DNA from: Bacteroidales bacterium UBA4345
GTDB taxonomy: Bacteria > Bacteroidota > Bacteroidia > Bacteroidales > Paludibacteraceae
DNA length: 27,940 nucleotides
Assembly: GCA_002396385.1 (NCBI GenBank)
Contig: DGTD01000026.1
Coordinates: forward strand, 1-27,940
Direction: 5' to 3'
The position numbers were made by a program, and so were the translations under genes. Under the pieces are notes generated by a model. It did not search any database, was not told the DNA's origin, and was given only the letters and a program-made list of their open reading frames with translations. This document shows, one piece after another, positions 6,194-15,325 of the stretch; the stretch's first letter is position 1; every line of letters starts with the position of its first letter.

Positions 6194-8275
6194 ATGAATA
6201 AAATAACTGCGAGCGGGCTAATTGTTTCTCTTCTTCCACTACAGGCAAACGCTAACGAAAGTGTTGAGGGAGAGACACAAATACTTAATCCGGTAGTCGT
6301 AACCGGTACCGGCACCAGTCACTATGCGGAAAAATCGCCAGTGTCGGTCAGTGTGCTCGATGCGGAAGAACTGAAGCACATTGGTGCGACCAACCTGCAA
6401 GACGCACTGCAACAGCTTACCACCAGCATTACCTCGCAGACCAACGGTATGGGCACATTCATCAACTTCAACGGTATTAGCGATAACTACGTCCTGATTC
6501 TGGTAAACGGACAACGGGTCAGCGGCGATGACCGATGGAACCGAACCAGCATCGACAACATACAGCGCATCGAGGTGTTCAGTGGTGCGGCAAGTTCGCT
6601 TTACGGTAGCGATGCCGTAGCCGGGGTCATCAACATCATCACCAAAGACGACTTACAGAAAACACAGGCTTCCAGCTACACGAAAGTTCTCAGCCACCAA
6701 CGCTTCAACCAAGACCTTAATGTCAGCTACAAGGCTAAAAAGTTTTCGGGAAGCACTTCGTTCAACCACCGCCAGGCCGATAACTGGCAGAACAACCACT
6801 ACCAGGAATTTGACGAAGGCAGCCAAAAGGTGTTAAAACTGACCGGCAGACCGATGTCTACTGGTTTTAAAAGCGAGAATATCGGGCAATACCTGAAATG
6901 GCAGTTCAATGACAAATGGAACCTGAGCTTGCGGGGCAACTACTATGATTATAGGACGACCAGGCCGAAAAACGCCACTTACTATATACAAAAATCGACG
7001 AAAGACTCTACTGGAACGAAATTATACAACTACACAGCAAAAAAGGCCTATACCTACGATCTTCACCACCAGTCGTACGACTATGGTGCAAGAGTAGAAT
7101 GGAAACCTACCGACAAAATACAGTGGGAATTGGATGCCCACTGCGACAATTTCTCGTCAAAATACGATTATTGGCAAACCGAAACCGAGGAGGCGAAAGA
7201 AGAAACAAGGAAACGCACCCGTTTTGTTACAGAAAATCTGAGGGGGACCATCCAACTCACCCAGCGAAACCAGCTCACAACGGGCCTTGAGTTTGTACAG
7301 GAACACCTGGAAAGTGAAACGGACAATATTGCTTCTGAAAATGCGGGTTCCAGTAGTGTATTCGTCCAGGACGAAGTGCAGGCTACAAGGTGGCTTGACG
7401 CACTGGCCGGACTAAGATACACCTACAACAGCAACTTCGGCAGCAACCTCACCCCCAACATAGGTTTGTTCGCCCATCACAAGGGTATACAGTTCAGGGC
7501 AAGCTACGCCGCCGGCTACAAAACACCCACACTTTCGCAACTGTATGCCACCGACCAAGCGAAAACAGCTGCACGCTACACCATAAACAACCCTGACCTA
7601 AAACCCGAAAAGAGCGATTTCTGGAACATTAGCCTCGCCTACAGCCACAAACGGTTGAAGGCAAGCGCGACTGCCTTTATCAACAAGATTAGGGATATGG
7701 TGAACTACCGGACGATAGCACAGGCCGAAATTGACAACAGCATACAACTGACTTCGCTCTATAACGAAGGTTGGACCACCATCAGACAGCGTAGCAACAT
7801 CGACCAAGCAGAAATTAGGGGTGCCAACCTGTCGCTGAAATTTTTCCTGCCTGCTGGCTTTATAGTAGGTGGCAGTTACACGTTCACCGACACCGAAGCA
7901 GAAACACTGACACTCAACACCGCTACACAGGCATACGAGGCTTCGAGAACCCCCGTAGACAAGAGTGTAAAGAACGCCGGACAGCTGAATGTGACATGGG
8001 GGAAAAAATGGGACCGGTATACACTGAACATCTGTCTGAACGGCTATGCACAAGATAAACGGTACAGCACTACCTACGGCTATGCACCCGGTTACGGCCA
8101 ATGGGACATCGGTGCCCGTTACAGTGTCCGTTACGACCATTTCACTTTAGAACCCGGAATCGGTATTGAGAATCTGTTCGACAAACGCGATTGCAGTTTC
8201 TGGAACTCCAATTACTCGACTATCAATCCGGGACGCTCGCTGTTTGTGAGCCTTGCCTTAAAATTCAACGAATAA
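6194..8275 (+). CDS. TonB-dependent outer membrane receptor, BtuB-like, second copy
   Basis: This 693-residue receptor has a signal peptide (residues 1 to about 21), a TonB-box-like stretch NPVVVTGTG (32-40), and a plug with ASSLYGSDAVAGVINIITK. The barrel finishes normally at SLFVSLALKFNE. Like the first receptor it has no SusC-type extension. It starts four bases after the binding-protein gene, so it is translated from the same transcript and falls under the same riboswitch. Outside the plug it differs clearly from the first receptor, which suggests a different ligand range (for example cobinamide or other cobamides versus cobalamin) rather than a recent duplication. Confidence 0.93.
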   Translation: MNKITASGLIVSLLPLQANANESVEGETQILNPVVVTGTGTSHYAEKSPVSVSVLDAEELKHIGATNLQDALQQLTTSITSQTNGMGTFINFNGISDNYVLILVNGQRVSGDDRWNRTSIDNIQRIEVFSGAASSLYGSDAVAGVINIITKDDLQKTQASSYTKVLSHQRFNQDLNVSYKAKKFSGSTSFNHRQADNWQNNHYQEFDEGSQKVLKLTGRPMSTGFKSENIGQYLKWQFNDKWNLSLRGNYYDYRTTRPKNATYYIQKSTKDSTGTKLYNYTAKKAYTYDLHHQSYDYGARVEWKPTDKIQWELDAHCDNFSSKYDYWQTETEEAKEETRKRTRFVTENLRGTIQLTQRNQLTTGLEFVQEHLESETDNIASENAGSSSVFVQDEVQATRWLDALAGLRYTYNSNFGSNLTPNIGLFAHHKGIQFRASYAAGYKTPTLSQLYATDQAKTAARYTINNPDLKPEKSDFWNISLAYSHKRLKASATAFINKIRDMVNYRTIAQAEIDNSIQLTSLYNEGWTTIRQRSNIDQAEIRGANLSLKFFLPAGFIVGGSYTFTDTEAETLTLNTATQAYEASRTPVDKSVKNAGQLNVTWGKKWDRYTLNICLNGYAQDKRYSTTYGYAPGYGQWDIGARYSVRYDHFTLEPGIGIENLFDKRDCSFWNSNYSTINPGRSLFVSLALKFNE

Positions 8276-8277
8276 GT

Positions 8278-9687
8278 ATGAAGATATATGTAGCAGGTAT
8301 TGGTCCTGGGTCGGCAGAAGACATAACCCCAGCCGTATCGTCAGCCCTGGCAGACAGCGATATAATAGTGGGCTATAAATACTATTTCCAGTTTATCACC
8401 CGCTATCTGCGTCCCGATGCTGTGTGTATTGACACCGGTATGAAGAAGGAGCAAGAACGCGCTAAAACTGCTCTCGAATATGCTTTGAACGGACACTCTG
8501 TTTGTGTTATTTCCAGTGGCGATGCGGGCATATACGGAATGGCCCCTCTACTGTGCGAAATGGTCAGTAAGACAGGTACAGACGTTGATGTGACCGTTTT
8601 GCCGGGCATCAGTGCCTTCCAAAAGGCAGCCGCACTTATGGGAGCACCCATGGGTCACGATTTCTGCGTTCTATCGCTTAGTGACCTGATGACCCCGTGG
8701 AAAGTGATAGAGAAACGGATATGGGCAGCAGCAACCGCCGATTTTGTTACAGCCGTCTACAACCCCAGAAGCAACGAACGCTACTGGCAACTACACCGTC
8801 TGAAGGAGATTTTTCAAAAAGAACGCAATGGCAGCACCCCCGTCGGTTATGTAAGGCAGGCAGGCCGCGGAGAGCAGAAGGTAACCATGACCACACTTTC
8901 GGCATTCGACCCCGAAGATGTGGATATGTTCACCATTGTCATTATCGGAAACAGCCAGTCGTATGTTTCTGGTAACATGTTTGTAACCCCTCGCGGCTAT
9001 TATGGCAAAGAAAAACGCACCGTACACCAGCAAGCGCACTCGGTGGGCCAGTCGATTATGATTGAATCGTTCCGGACTATTAAATCGGAGTTGAAGAATA
9101 AGGATGTGCCCCTATCGCGCCTGTGGCCGTTGCTTCACGCTATTCACACTACAGCCGACTTCGAAATGGAGAATCTGTTGTGGATGGACGACGACGCTAC
9201 CGAGAAAATATACCAAAAAGTGGTTGACGGTAAAGTTAACACCATTGTAACAGATGTGACGATGGTTGCAAGCGGAATAAGGAAGGGTGCCCTTCAACGC
9301 CTTGGCATTGAAGTGGTGTGCTATATAAACGACCCGAGGGTGGTTGCCATGGCAGCGGAAAACAACATAACCCGTGCGCAAGCAGGCGTCAGGATTGCTG
9401 CTAACGAGCACCCGACCGCCATCTATGCCTTTGGCAATGCGCCGACCGGACTACTCGAACTGTGTGACCTGGTCAGGAGGAAAAAAATTATGCCTGCCGG
9501 CATTATAGGCGCACCCGTCGGTTTTGTCCATGTAGAGGAAAGCAAACATGCGGTGAAAACGTTTACGCATATACCCAAAATACTGATTGACGGACGGAAA
9601 GGCGGCAGCAACCTGGCTGCCACACTGGTGAACAGCATACTGACCTATGCCGATGCCGAAAATCTAGAACCTGGTAGAGACGTATAG
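8278..9687 (+). CDS. cobJ-cbiC: CobJ/CbiH precorrin-3B C17-methyltransferase fused to CbiC/CobH precorrin-8 methylmutase
   Basis: I chose the ATG at 8278, two bases after the previous stop, because the protein then opens directly with the methylase motif MKIYVAGIGPGSAEDIT; the frame also runs upstream into the receptor gene. Residues 1 to about 245 form a tetrapyrrole methylase (SSGDAGIYGMA, LPGISAFQ) that performs ring contraction and C17 methylation in CbiH/CobJ. From about 250 the protein is CbiC: AIHTTADFE contains the catalytic His (H290), followed by DVTMVASGI, FGNAPTGL, GAPVGFVHVEESK and GRKGGSN. CbiC moves a methyl group from C11 to C12 to give cobyrinate. The product is 469 residues and cytosolic. 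Confidence 0.95.
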   Translation: MKIYVAGIGPGSAEDITPAVSSALADSDIIVGYKYYFQFITRYLRPDAVCIDTGMKKEQERAKTALEYALNGHSVCVISSGDAGIYGMAPLLCEMVSKTGTDVDVTVLPGISAFQKAAALMGAPMGHDFCVLSLSDLMTPWKVIEKRIWAAATADFVTAVYNPRSNERYWQLHRLKEIFQKERNGSTPVGYVRQAGRGEQKVTMTTLSAFDPEDVDMFTIVIIGNSQSYVSGNMFVTPRGYYGKEKRTVHQQAHSVGQSIMIESFRTIKSELKNKDVPLSRLWPLLHAIHTTADFEMENLLWMDDDATEKIYQKVVDGKVNTIVTDVTMVASGIRKGALQRLGIEVVCYINDPRVVAMAAENNITRAQAGVRIAANEHPTAIYAFGNAPTGLLELCDLVRRKKIMPAGIIGAPVGFVHVEESKHAVKTFTHIPKILIDGRKGGSNLAATLVNSILTYADAENLEPGRDV

Positions 9688-9691
9688 AACG

Positions 9692-10861
9692 ATGAGGAAA
9701 TGCACAATTATAGGAATCAGCGACAGCCGTAACCAATGGCTGCCTCCACAGGCAACCGACGCAATCTGCAACGGGCGTGTTTTCTCTGGGGGAAAACGGC
9801 ATTATGAAATTATGGGACCAAAGTTGCCCCCAAACGCACTGTGGATAGACATTTGTGTCCCCTTGTCTGCTGTTTTCGAACAATATGCCCAACACGACGA
9901 AATCGTAATCTTTGCATCGGGCGATCCTTTATTTTACGGGTTTGCAACTACAGTACAACGCGAATGTAAGGATTGCGAGATAAACGTAATACCAACATTC
10001 AACTCCATACAGCTACTGGCGCACCAGTTGAAAATGCCATACCACAACTTGGTGACGGTGTCGCTGACAGGCAGGGCGTGGGATGGCCTGGACTGTGCCC
10101 TGATAAAAGGGGAAGGCTTGATTGGCTGCCTGACCGACCACCAGAAAACGCCACACAGTATCTGGCAACGTTTGGTACGCTATGGATACACCAACTACCA
10201 AATGTTTGTGGGGGTAAAGTTGGGGAACGAAACGCATGAAAGGGTATGTTTATACGACGAAAACGATGTGTACGACACTCCGAACTGCGTGTTACTGAAA
10301 ATGAAACATGCGCGCCACCAACCTTTCGGACTGCCCGACAACGAGTTTAAACCGCTGAACGGCAGGTCCAAGATGATAACAAAAATGCCTATCCGCCTGT
10401 TTGTCCTGTCCGCACTTGACCTGGCAGGGAAAACAACGTTCTGGGACGTTGGGTTTTGTACGGGCAGTGTAAGTATCGAGGCAAAACTCCATTTCCCGCA
10501 TCTGCACATCACTGCTTTCGAAGTGCGCCCCGAAGGTCGTGACCTGATGGACAGCAACAGTACCCGTTTCGGTACGCCAGGCATTGAGGTCGTGATTGCC
10601 GACTTTATGAAAACAGACCTTTCGGAATACCGGCAACCAGAAGCCGTATTCATTGGCGGACATGGCGGCCAATTAAAACAAATGATTCTGAAAATCAAGA
10701 ACAAACTGGCAGACGGGGGTTGCATTGTTTTCAATTCGGTCAGTACCGACAGCCTGCAGCAGTTTAAAGAGGGGGCTACAGAAGCCGGAATGAATTGGAC
10801 TCTATGCGGAACCATAACTCTAGACGACAACAACAGCATCACAACAATTAAAGCCGAATGA
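9692..10861 (+). CDS. cobL: CobL-type precorrin-6B C5,15-methyltransferase/decarboxylase (CbiE-CbiT fusion)
   Basis: This 389-residue protein has an N-terminal CbiE-like tetrapyrrole methylase part (IIGISDS, FASGDPLFYGFA, IPTFNSIQLLA) and, from about residue 225, a CbiT-like Rossmann methyltransferase part (MPIRLFVLSALDL, DVGFCTGSVSIEA, FIGGHGG). Together they methylate C5 and C15 and remove the C12 acetate carboxyl. The SAM-binding loop reads GFCTG where many CbiT proteins have GxGTG, so one glycine is replaced by Cys. The start follows the CobJ-CbiC stop by four bases, and the stop overlaps the next ATG (ATGA). Confidence 0.92.
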   Translation: MRKCTIIGISDSRNQWLPPQATDAICNGRVFSGGKRHYEIMGPKLPPNALWIDICVPLSAVFEQYAQHDEIVIFASGDPLFYGFATTVQRECKDCEINVIPTFNSIQLLAHQLKMPYHNLVTVSLTGRAWDGLDCALIKGEGLIGCLTDHQKTPHSIWQRLVRYGYTNYQMFVGVKLGNETHERVCLYDENDVYDTPNCVLLKMKHARHQPFGLPDNEFKPLNGRSKMITKMPIRLFVLSALDLAGKTTFWDVGFCTGSVSIEAKLHFPHLHITAFEVRPEGRDLMDSNSTRFGTPGIEVVIADFMKTDLSEYRQPEAVFIGGHGGQLKQMILKIKNKLADGGCIVFNSVSTDSLQQFKEGATEAGMNWTLCGTITLDDNNSITTIKAE

Positions 10862-12594
10862 TCAGGTACGAACACATCAACGAAGCAGGCAAGATACTTG
10901 CCAAACGGATAGCCGCTGAACTAAATCCACAGTTTGCCAAAGAGACAAACGCTATTGTGTTTTTTGGCGCACTGGGTATATGCGTGCGGAAAATACAGCA
11001 GCTGCTCACCGACAAGTACACCGACCCGGCTGTTGTATGTGTAGACTCTACAGGCAAATGGGTTATTCCTGTAGTAGGCGGACATGTAGGCGGAGCAAAC
11101 GAACTATCGAGAAAAATAGCCGCCATTTTAGGTGCCGAAGCCGTTATAACCACACAGAGTGATAATACTGGTCTGTGGGCTCTCGACACGCTTGCCAAAC
11201 AATTCGGCTGGCAGTCTATGGTAATTAGCCGTGCCGATATGAACCGGCTTATAGCCGATTTTGTGAACAAGAAGCCGACTGCCCTGATTCTGGAATGGGA
11301 TGACGAAGGAACACGACACCTGCAGGAAACATGTCCTGCCCACGTCAGTATTTTCAGTTCGTTTGACGACTTTTGCAAGCAAAAAGAAGAGTTCGACGTA
11401 GTTATTTCCGTAGGTCCCTACACACACGCAGGCATAGGGCTGCAATACTATCCGCAATGCCTCCACCTTGGTTTCGGCTGTCAGAAGAACGTGCCTGCCG
11501 ATTTGGCGACCGATCTTTTAGTTAGAATCGGTGAAGCAGGATTTGCAACACAATCAATAGCATCTGTCGCCACTATAGAACTAAAAAAGGATGAGCCCAT
11601 GTTGGCGAGCCTCTGCCAACAGCTGGCCCACGCAGAACTACACCTTTATTCAGCTGACGAGTTGACTGAAATAGAGGTACCCAACCCGAGCGAAAAAGTC
11701 TATGAGGTTACTGGTAGCCACAGCGTTTCCGAAGCAGCGGCTATAGCCGAAGGCGGAACATTGGTTCTACCCAAACAGAAGGTGAACATGAACGGGAACA
11801 ACTACACGTTCGCACTCAGTTTGAAGCAGACCAAAGGACACATCGAGATTGTAGGGGCAGGACCAGGTGACCCTGAATTGGTAAGCGTGCGCGGTCAACG
11901 CTTCATCGGCCAAGCCGACCTTATTCTGTATGCGGGCAGTCTGGTTCCAGTTGAACTGGTCCGGTGCGCTAAAAGGGGAGCCGTCGTAAAAAGCAGTGCC
12001 GAGCTAGACTTGGAAGAACAGCTCCAACTAATGAAAGCGTTCTACGACAAGCACAAACTGGTGGTGCGCCTCCACACTGGCGACCCTTGCATTTATGGCG
12101 CTATACAGGAACAGATGGCTTATTTCGACCAGTACGGTATCGACTACCACATTACACCGGGAATCTCGTCGTTTCAAGCAGCAGCCGCCGAACTGAAAAG
12201 CCAGTTCACCATACCCGAACGCTGTCAAACGATTATACTGACCCGGGGAGAAGGGCGCACACCAATGCCCGAAAAAGAAAAACTGCACCTGCTTGCTCAA
12301 CACCAGGCCACGTTGTGCATTTTTTTGTCGGCCGGCATTGCCGAACAAGTACAAGCAGAACTGCTGGAAGGAGGTTACAGCCCCGAAACCCCCGTTGCGG
12401 CATGCTACAAGCTGACCTGGAAGGAACAACGCATATACCGGGGTCAGCTTAAAGATTTAGCTGCCATTGTAACTAAAAACAATCTGAAACTAACCACTAT
12501 GATTGTGGTGGGTGAAGCCATAGGTAACCGGCAAGGCCTAAGCAGACTCTATGACAAGCATTTTTCACACCTTTACAGAAAGGCAAAAGAATGA
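10858..12594 (+). CDS. cbiG-cbiF: CbiG (cobalt-precorrin-5A hydrolase) fused to CbiF/CobM (precorrin-4 C11-methyltransferase)
   Basis: This 578-residue protein starts at an ATGA overlap with cobL. Residues 1 to about 325 are CbiG: IVFFGALGICVRKI, PVVGGHVGGANELSRKIA, ISVGPYTHAG and HLGFGCQKNVP. CbiG opens the ring-A lactone and releases acetaldehyde, a step of the oxygen-independent route. From about 328 the CbiF methylase follows: IVGAGPGDPELVSVRG, YAGSLVP, LHTGDPCIYGA, TPGISSFQAAAA and TRGEGRTPMP. CbiF adds the C11 methyl. Consecutive reactions are thus joined in one polypeptide. CbiG marks the anaerobic pathway. Confidence 0.95.
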   Translation: MIRYEHINEAGKILAKRIAAELNPQFAKETNAIVFFGALGICVRKIQQLLTDKYTDPAVVCVDSTGKWVIPVVGGHVGGANELSRKIAAILGAEAVITTQSDNTGLWALDTLAKQFGWQSMVISRADMNRLIADFVNKKPTALILEWDDEGTRHLQETCPAHVSIFSSFDDFCKQKEEFDVVISVGPYTHAGIGLQYYPQCLHLGFGCQKNVPADLATDLLVRIGEAGFATQSIASVATIELKKDEPMLASLCQQLAHAELHLYSADELTEIEVPNPSEKVYEVTGSHSVSEAAAIAEGGTLVLPKQKVNMNGNNYTFALSLKQTKGHIEIVGAGPGDPELVSVRGQRFIGQADLILYAGSLVPVELVRCAKRGAVVKSSAELDLEEQLQLMKAFYDKHKLVVRLHTGDPCIYGAIQEQMAYFDQYGIDYHITPGISSFQAAAAELKSQFTIPERCQTIILTRGEGRTPMPEKEKLHLLAQHQATLCIFLSAGIAEQVQAELLEGGYSPETPVAACYKLTWKEQRIYRGQLKDLAAIVTKNNLKLTTMIVVGEAIGNRQGLSRLYDKHFSHLYRKAKE

Positions 12595-14321
12595 TTCTGA
12601 TATTTGGCGGAACAACAGAAGGCCGAATGGCCGTTGAAGTGTGCGAACAGGGCGATGGCACTTTTTACTACTCTACCAAGGGCGATTTGCAACAAGTGGA
12701 GTTACAGCACGGAGTACGCCTTTCTGGGGTAATGACGGCGGCTGAAATGCGAACTTTTTGCGAACAACACGATATAAGCTGCATAATTGATGCCGCACAC
12801 CCCTTTGCCGAGGAACTGCACCAGGCTATAGCCTGTACTGGTTGCCACATCATCAGATTACAACGTAGTTTTGACCAGGATATAGAGGGAGTCTGTTATT
12901 GCAAAGACTACCACGAGGCCGTCGGTAGAATGCGGAAAGATGGTGTTAGTCGACTGCTGGCTCTGACTGGCACAAACACGATAGGCAAGCTAAAGGACTT
13001 TTGGCAACAGACAACCACCTACTTCCGCATCTTAAACCGGAAGGAAAGCACAGATAAAGCCCTGAAAAACGGTTTTCCCCCAGACAAACTACTTTACTAC
13101 AACGACTCGCACACGTTGCCGACCGAAGCAGAAGAAACAGAACTTATGAGGGATGTGGGTTGCGATGCCATTATCACAAAAGAGAGCGGCGACAGTGGAG
13201 GCTACAAACAGAAAGTGGATGCCGCCCTCAGGCTCGGTATAGGTGTTTATGTAGTGCGACATCCGCAACTGCCAGACGACTGGACATACGTGACAGGGAA
13301 AATAGGGCTGAGAAAAGCCATAGAACAAGCAGTACCCGCATTTTTCCCCTTGAAAACTGGCTTCACCACCGGAGCGTGCGCAACAGCGGCAACAAAAGCA
13401 GCACTTCTTTCGCTTCTTTTCGACGAGGCACCCGAGTCGGTTGAATTCTCCCTTCCCGACGGTGAAATTGTTTCAGTACCTGTACAGGTCGAGAAAAAAG
13501 GCATTGCGTCTGTAATTAAAGACTTTAGCGACGACCCCGATGTAACGCGGGGTTGCAAAATTACATCGACAGTTGCACTGACCAATGGTGGCGATGTTGT
13601 CTTCAAACAGGGAAGTGGCGTTGGCACCGTTACCCTGCCCGGACTCGGAATTCCCGTTAACGGACCGGCCATCAATCCTACGCCAAGGGCAATGATAACC
13701 GCAGAAATAAAACAGCTGACCGAGCAAGGATGTGAAGTGACCATTGCCGTGGAAGGAGGGGAAGAGCTGGCAAAACGCACCTTGAACCATAAAGTGGGGG
13801 TTGTTGGCGGAATCAGCATTATAGGTACATCGGGAGTTGTTTTCCCGCTGAGCAACGAGGCCTTCCTACGCAGTTTGAGACGTGAATTCGAAGTGGCTAA
13901 AGCCATAGGTTGTGACCGGATAGGACTGGTATCGGGCAAAAAGGGCGAAACAGCCATCCGTAAATCCGACGATATCCGCTGTATTCACTATGGTAACTTT
14001 GTGGGCGAGGCTCTCGGCATGGCGCAGGAACTGGGTTTCAGCGAGGTGGTGATGGACATCATGATAGGCAAGGCCGTGAAACTGGCCGAAGGGAATATGA
14101 ATACCCATTCACAAAAGGTGCAGATGAACAAAGACTTCCTAAAGGATGTGGCTGGGCCGGAAGCGGACAAAATAGATGGGATAAATATGGCACGCGACCT
14201 CTGGAACTGCATGACTGCCTCGTTCTTTTCAAAAATAACCGACCTTTGTTACTTACACTGCCGTAGGGTGTACCCTAATGGCAAACTAACTATTAAGCTT
14301 ATATGCGAAGAACAAGCCTGA
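12591..14321 (+). CDS. cbiJ-cbiD: CobK/CbiJ precorrin-6A reductase fused to CbiD (cobalt-precorrin-5B C1-methyltransferase)
   Basis: The gene starts at an ATGA overlap with the previous stop and encodes 576 residues. Residues 1 to about 250 are CobK/CbiJ: the nucleotide-binding LIFGGTTEGR (3-12), CIIDAAHPFAEE, LALTGTNTIG and TKESGDSGG. This enzyme reduces the macrocycle with a nicotinamide cofactor. From about 254 CbiD follows: LKTGFTTGACATAATKAA, SGVGTVTLPGL, GVVGGISIIGTSG and NFVGEALGMA. CbiD methylates C1 and, with CbiG, is characteristic of the anaerobic pathway. The 3' end overlaps the permease gene by 19 bases. Confidence 0.95.
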   Translation: MILIFGGTTEGRMAVEVCEQGDGTFYYSTKGDLQQVELQHGVRLSGVMTAAEMRTFCEQHDISCIIDAAHPFAEELHQAIACTGCHIIRLQRSFDQDIEGVCYCKDYHEAVGRMRKDGVSRLLALTGTNTIGKLKDFWQQTTTYFRILNRKESTDKALKNGFPPDKLLYYNDSHTLPTEAEETELMRDVGCDAIITKESGDSGGYKQKVDAALRLGIGVYVVRHPQLPDDWTYVTGKIGLRKAIEQAVPAFFPLKTGFTTGACATAATKAALLSLLFDEAPESVEFSLPDGEIVSVPVQVEKKGIASVIKDFSDDPDVTRGCKITSTVALTNGGDVVFKQGSGVGTVTLPGLGIPVNGPAINPTPRAMITAEIKQLTEQGCEVTIAVEGGEELAKRTLNHKVGVVGGISIIGTSGVVFPLSNEAFLRSLRREFEVAKAIGCDRIGLVSGKKGETAIRKSDDIRCIHYGNFVGEALGMAQELGFSEVVMDIMIGKAVKLAEGNMNTHSQKVQMNKDFLKDVAGPEADKIDGINMARDLWNCMTASFFSKITDLCYLHCRRVYPNGKLTIKLICEEQA

Positions 14322-15325
14322 TTATAATACTACTCTGCCTGAGTGTGCCTTTGTTGGTAGCCCTCAACCTGTTTTTCGGTTCAGTAGACATTCCTGCTGG
14401 CGAAATTCTTAACATCGTTACGGGAAAAACTACCGACAATGAGGCGTGGCGTGTTATTGTGTTGCAGACACGTCTTCCACAAACCCTGACAGCCTTGGCC
14501 TGTGGCGGAGCGCTCTCGGTAGCCGGCCTACAGATGCAGACCCTGTTCCACAATCCGCTAGCCGGTCCGTCGGTGTTGGGCGTGTCGAGTGCGGCAAGTC
14601 TGGGTGTCGCCTTTGTTGTATTACTGAACGGTACCATCGGGGGAAACGTTATAAGCAGGTTCGGCCTTATCGGCAACTCGGCAATCATATTTTCAGCCAT
14701 AGCAGGCGCTCTTTCAGTGATGGCACTGATTGTTTATGTGGCCCAACGTTTCGAGGGGTATGTCACCCTACTTATTGTAGGAGTACTCATCGGATATATA
14801 GCCAGCGCCATAACGGGAGTGTTAAAATACTTCTCGTCGGAAGAAGACGTGAGGGCCTACGTTATATGGGGTTTAGGCTCGTTCTCGAAAGTGACTGGCG
14901 GACAAATCTACGTCTTTCTGGGGCTGATGGCTGTTACCCTTCCAGCCAGTATGCTGTTGGCAAAACCACTGAACCAGTTGCTTTTGGGTGAACAATATGC
15001 GTTAAACCTTGGATTGGACATCAGGAAGACCCGTATAGGCATCATCGCCACCTCGGGAGTGTTAGTCGCATTAGTAACTGCCTATTGCGGTCCGATCATG
15101 TTCATCGGATTAGCCGTACCTCATATATGCAAGGGATTGTTAAGGACAGCCGACCACCGTTTGCTGCTACCCGCATCACTTGTATGCGGATCGGCAATCG
15201 CCCTTCTCTGTAACCTTGTAGCCAGAATGCCTGGTTACGAAGGCGCACTACCTATAAACTCGGTCACAGCCCTTATAGGAGCACCCGTAGCACTGAGAAT
15301 TATTTTAAAACGAAACAGAAAATGA
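14303..15325 (+). CDS. btuC: BtuC/FecCD-type ABC transporter permease
   Basis: This 340-residue, strongly hydrophobic protein has roughly 9-10 membrane segments. Family signatures are RLPQTLTALACGGALSVAGL, FHNPLAGPSVLGVSSAASLG and, near the C-terminus, YCGPIMFIGLAVPHICKGLL followed by DHRLLLPAS. These permeases import iron chelates, heme or cobalamin with a periplasmic binding protein and an ATPase. Here the BtuF-like partner is at 5053 and the ATPase at 19964, all in one transcript but separated by biosynthesis genes. The start overlaps the CobK-CbiD gene by 19 bases, and its stop overlaps the next ATG (ATGA). Confidence 0.93.
   Translation: MRRTSLIIILLCLSVPLLVALNLFFGSVDIPAGEILNIVTGKTTDNEAWRVIVLQTRLPQTLTALACGGALSVAGLQMQTLFHNPLAGPSVLGVSSAASLGVAFVVLLNGTIGGNVISRFGLIGNSAIIFSAIAGALSVMALIVYVAQRFEGYVTLLIVGVLIGYIASAITGVLKYFSSEEDVRAYVIWGLGSFSKVTGGQIYVFLGLMAVTLPASMLLAKPLNQLLLGEQYALNLGLDIRKTRIGIIATSGVLVALVTAYCGPIMFIGLAVPHICKGLLRTADHRLLLPASLVCGSAIALLCNLVARMPGYEGALPINSVTALIGAPVALRIILKRNRK

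Noticed and set aside
10195..10875. Minus-strand frame of 226 codons opposite cobL
   Set aside because: It is antisense to a recognisable enzyme; its Ser/Pro-rich product has no family resemblance.
13247..13957. Minus-strand frame of 236 codons opposite cbiD
   Set aside because: It is antisense to the conserved CbiD domain and has no start context or motifs of its own.
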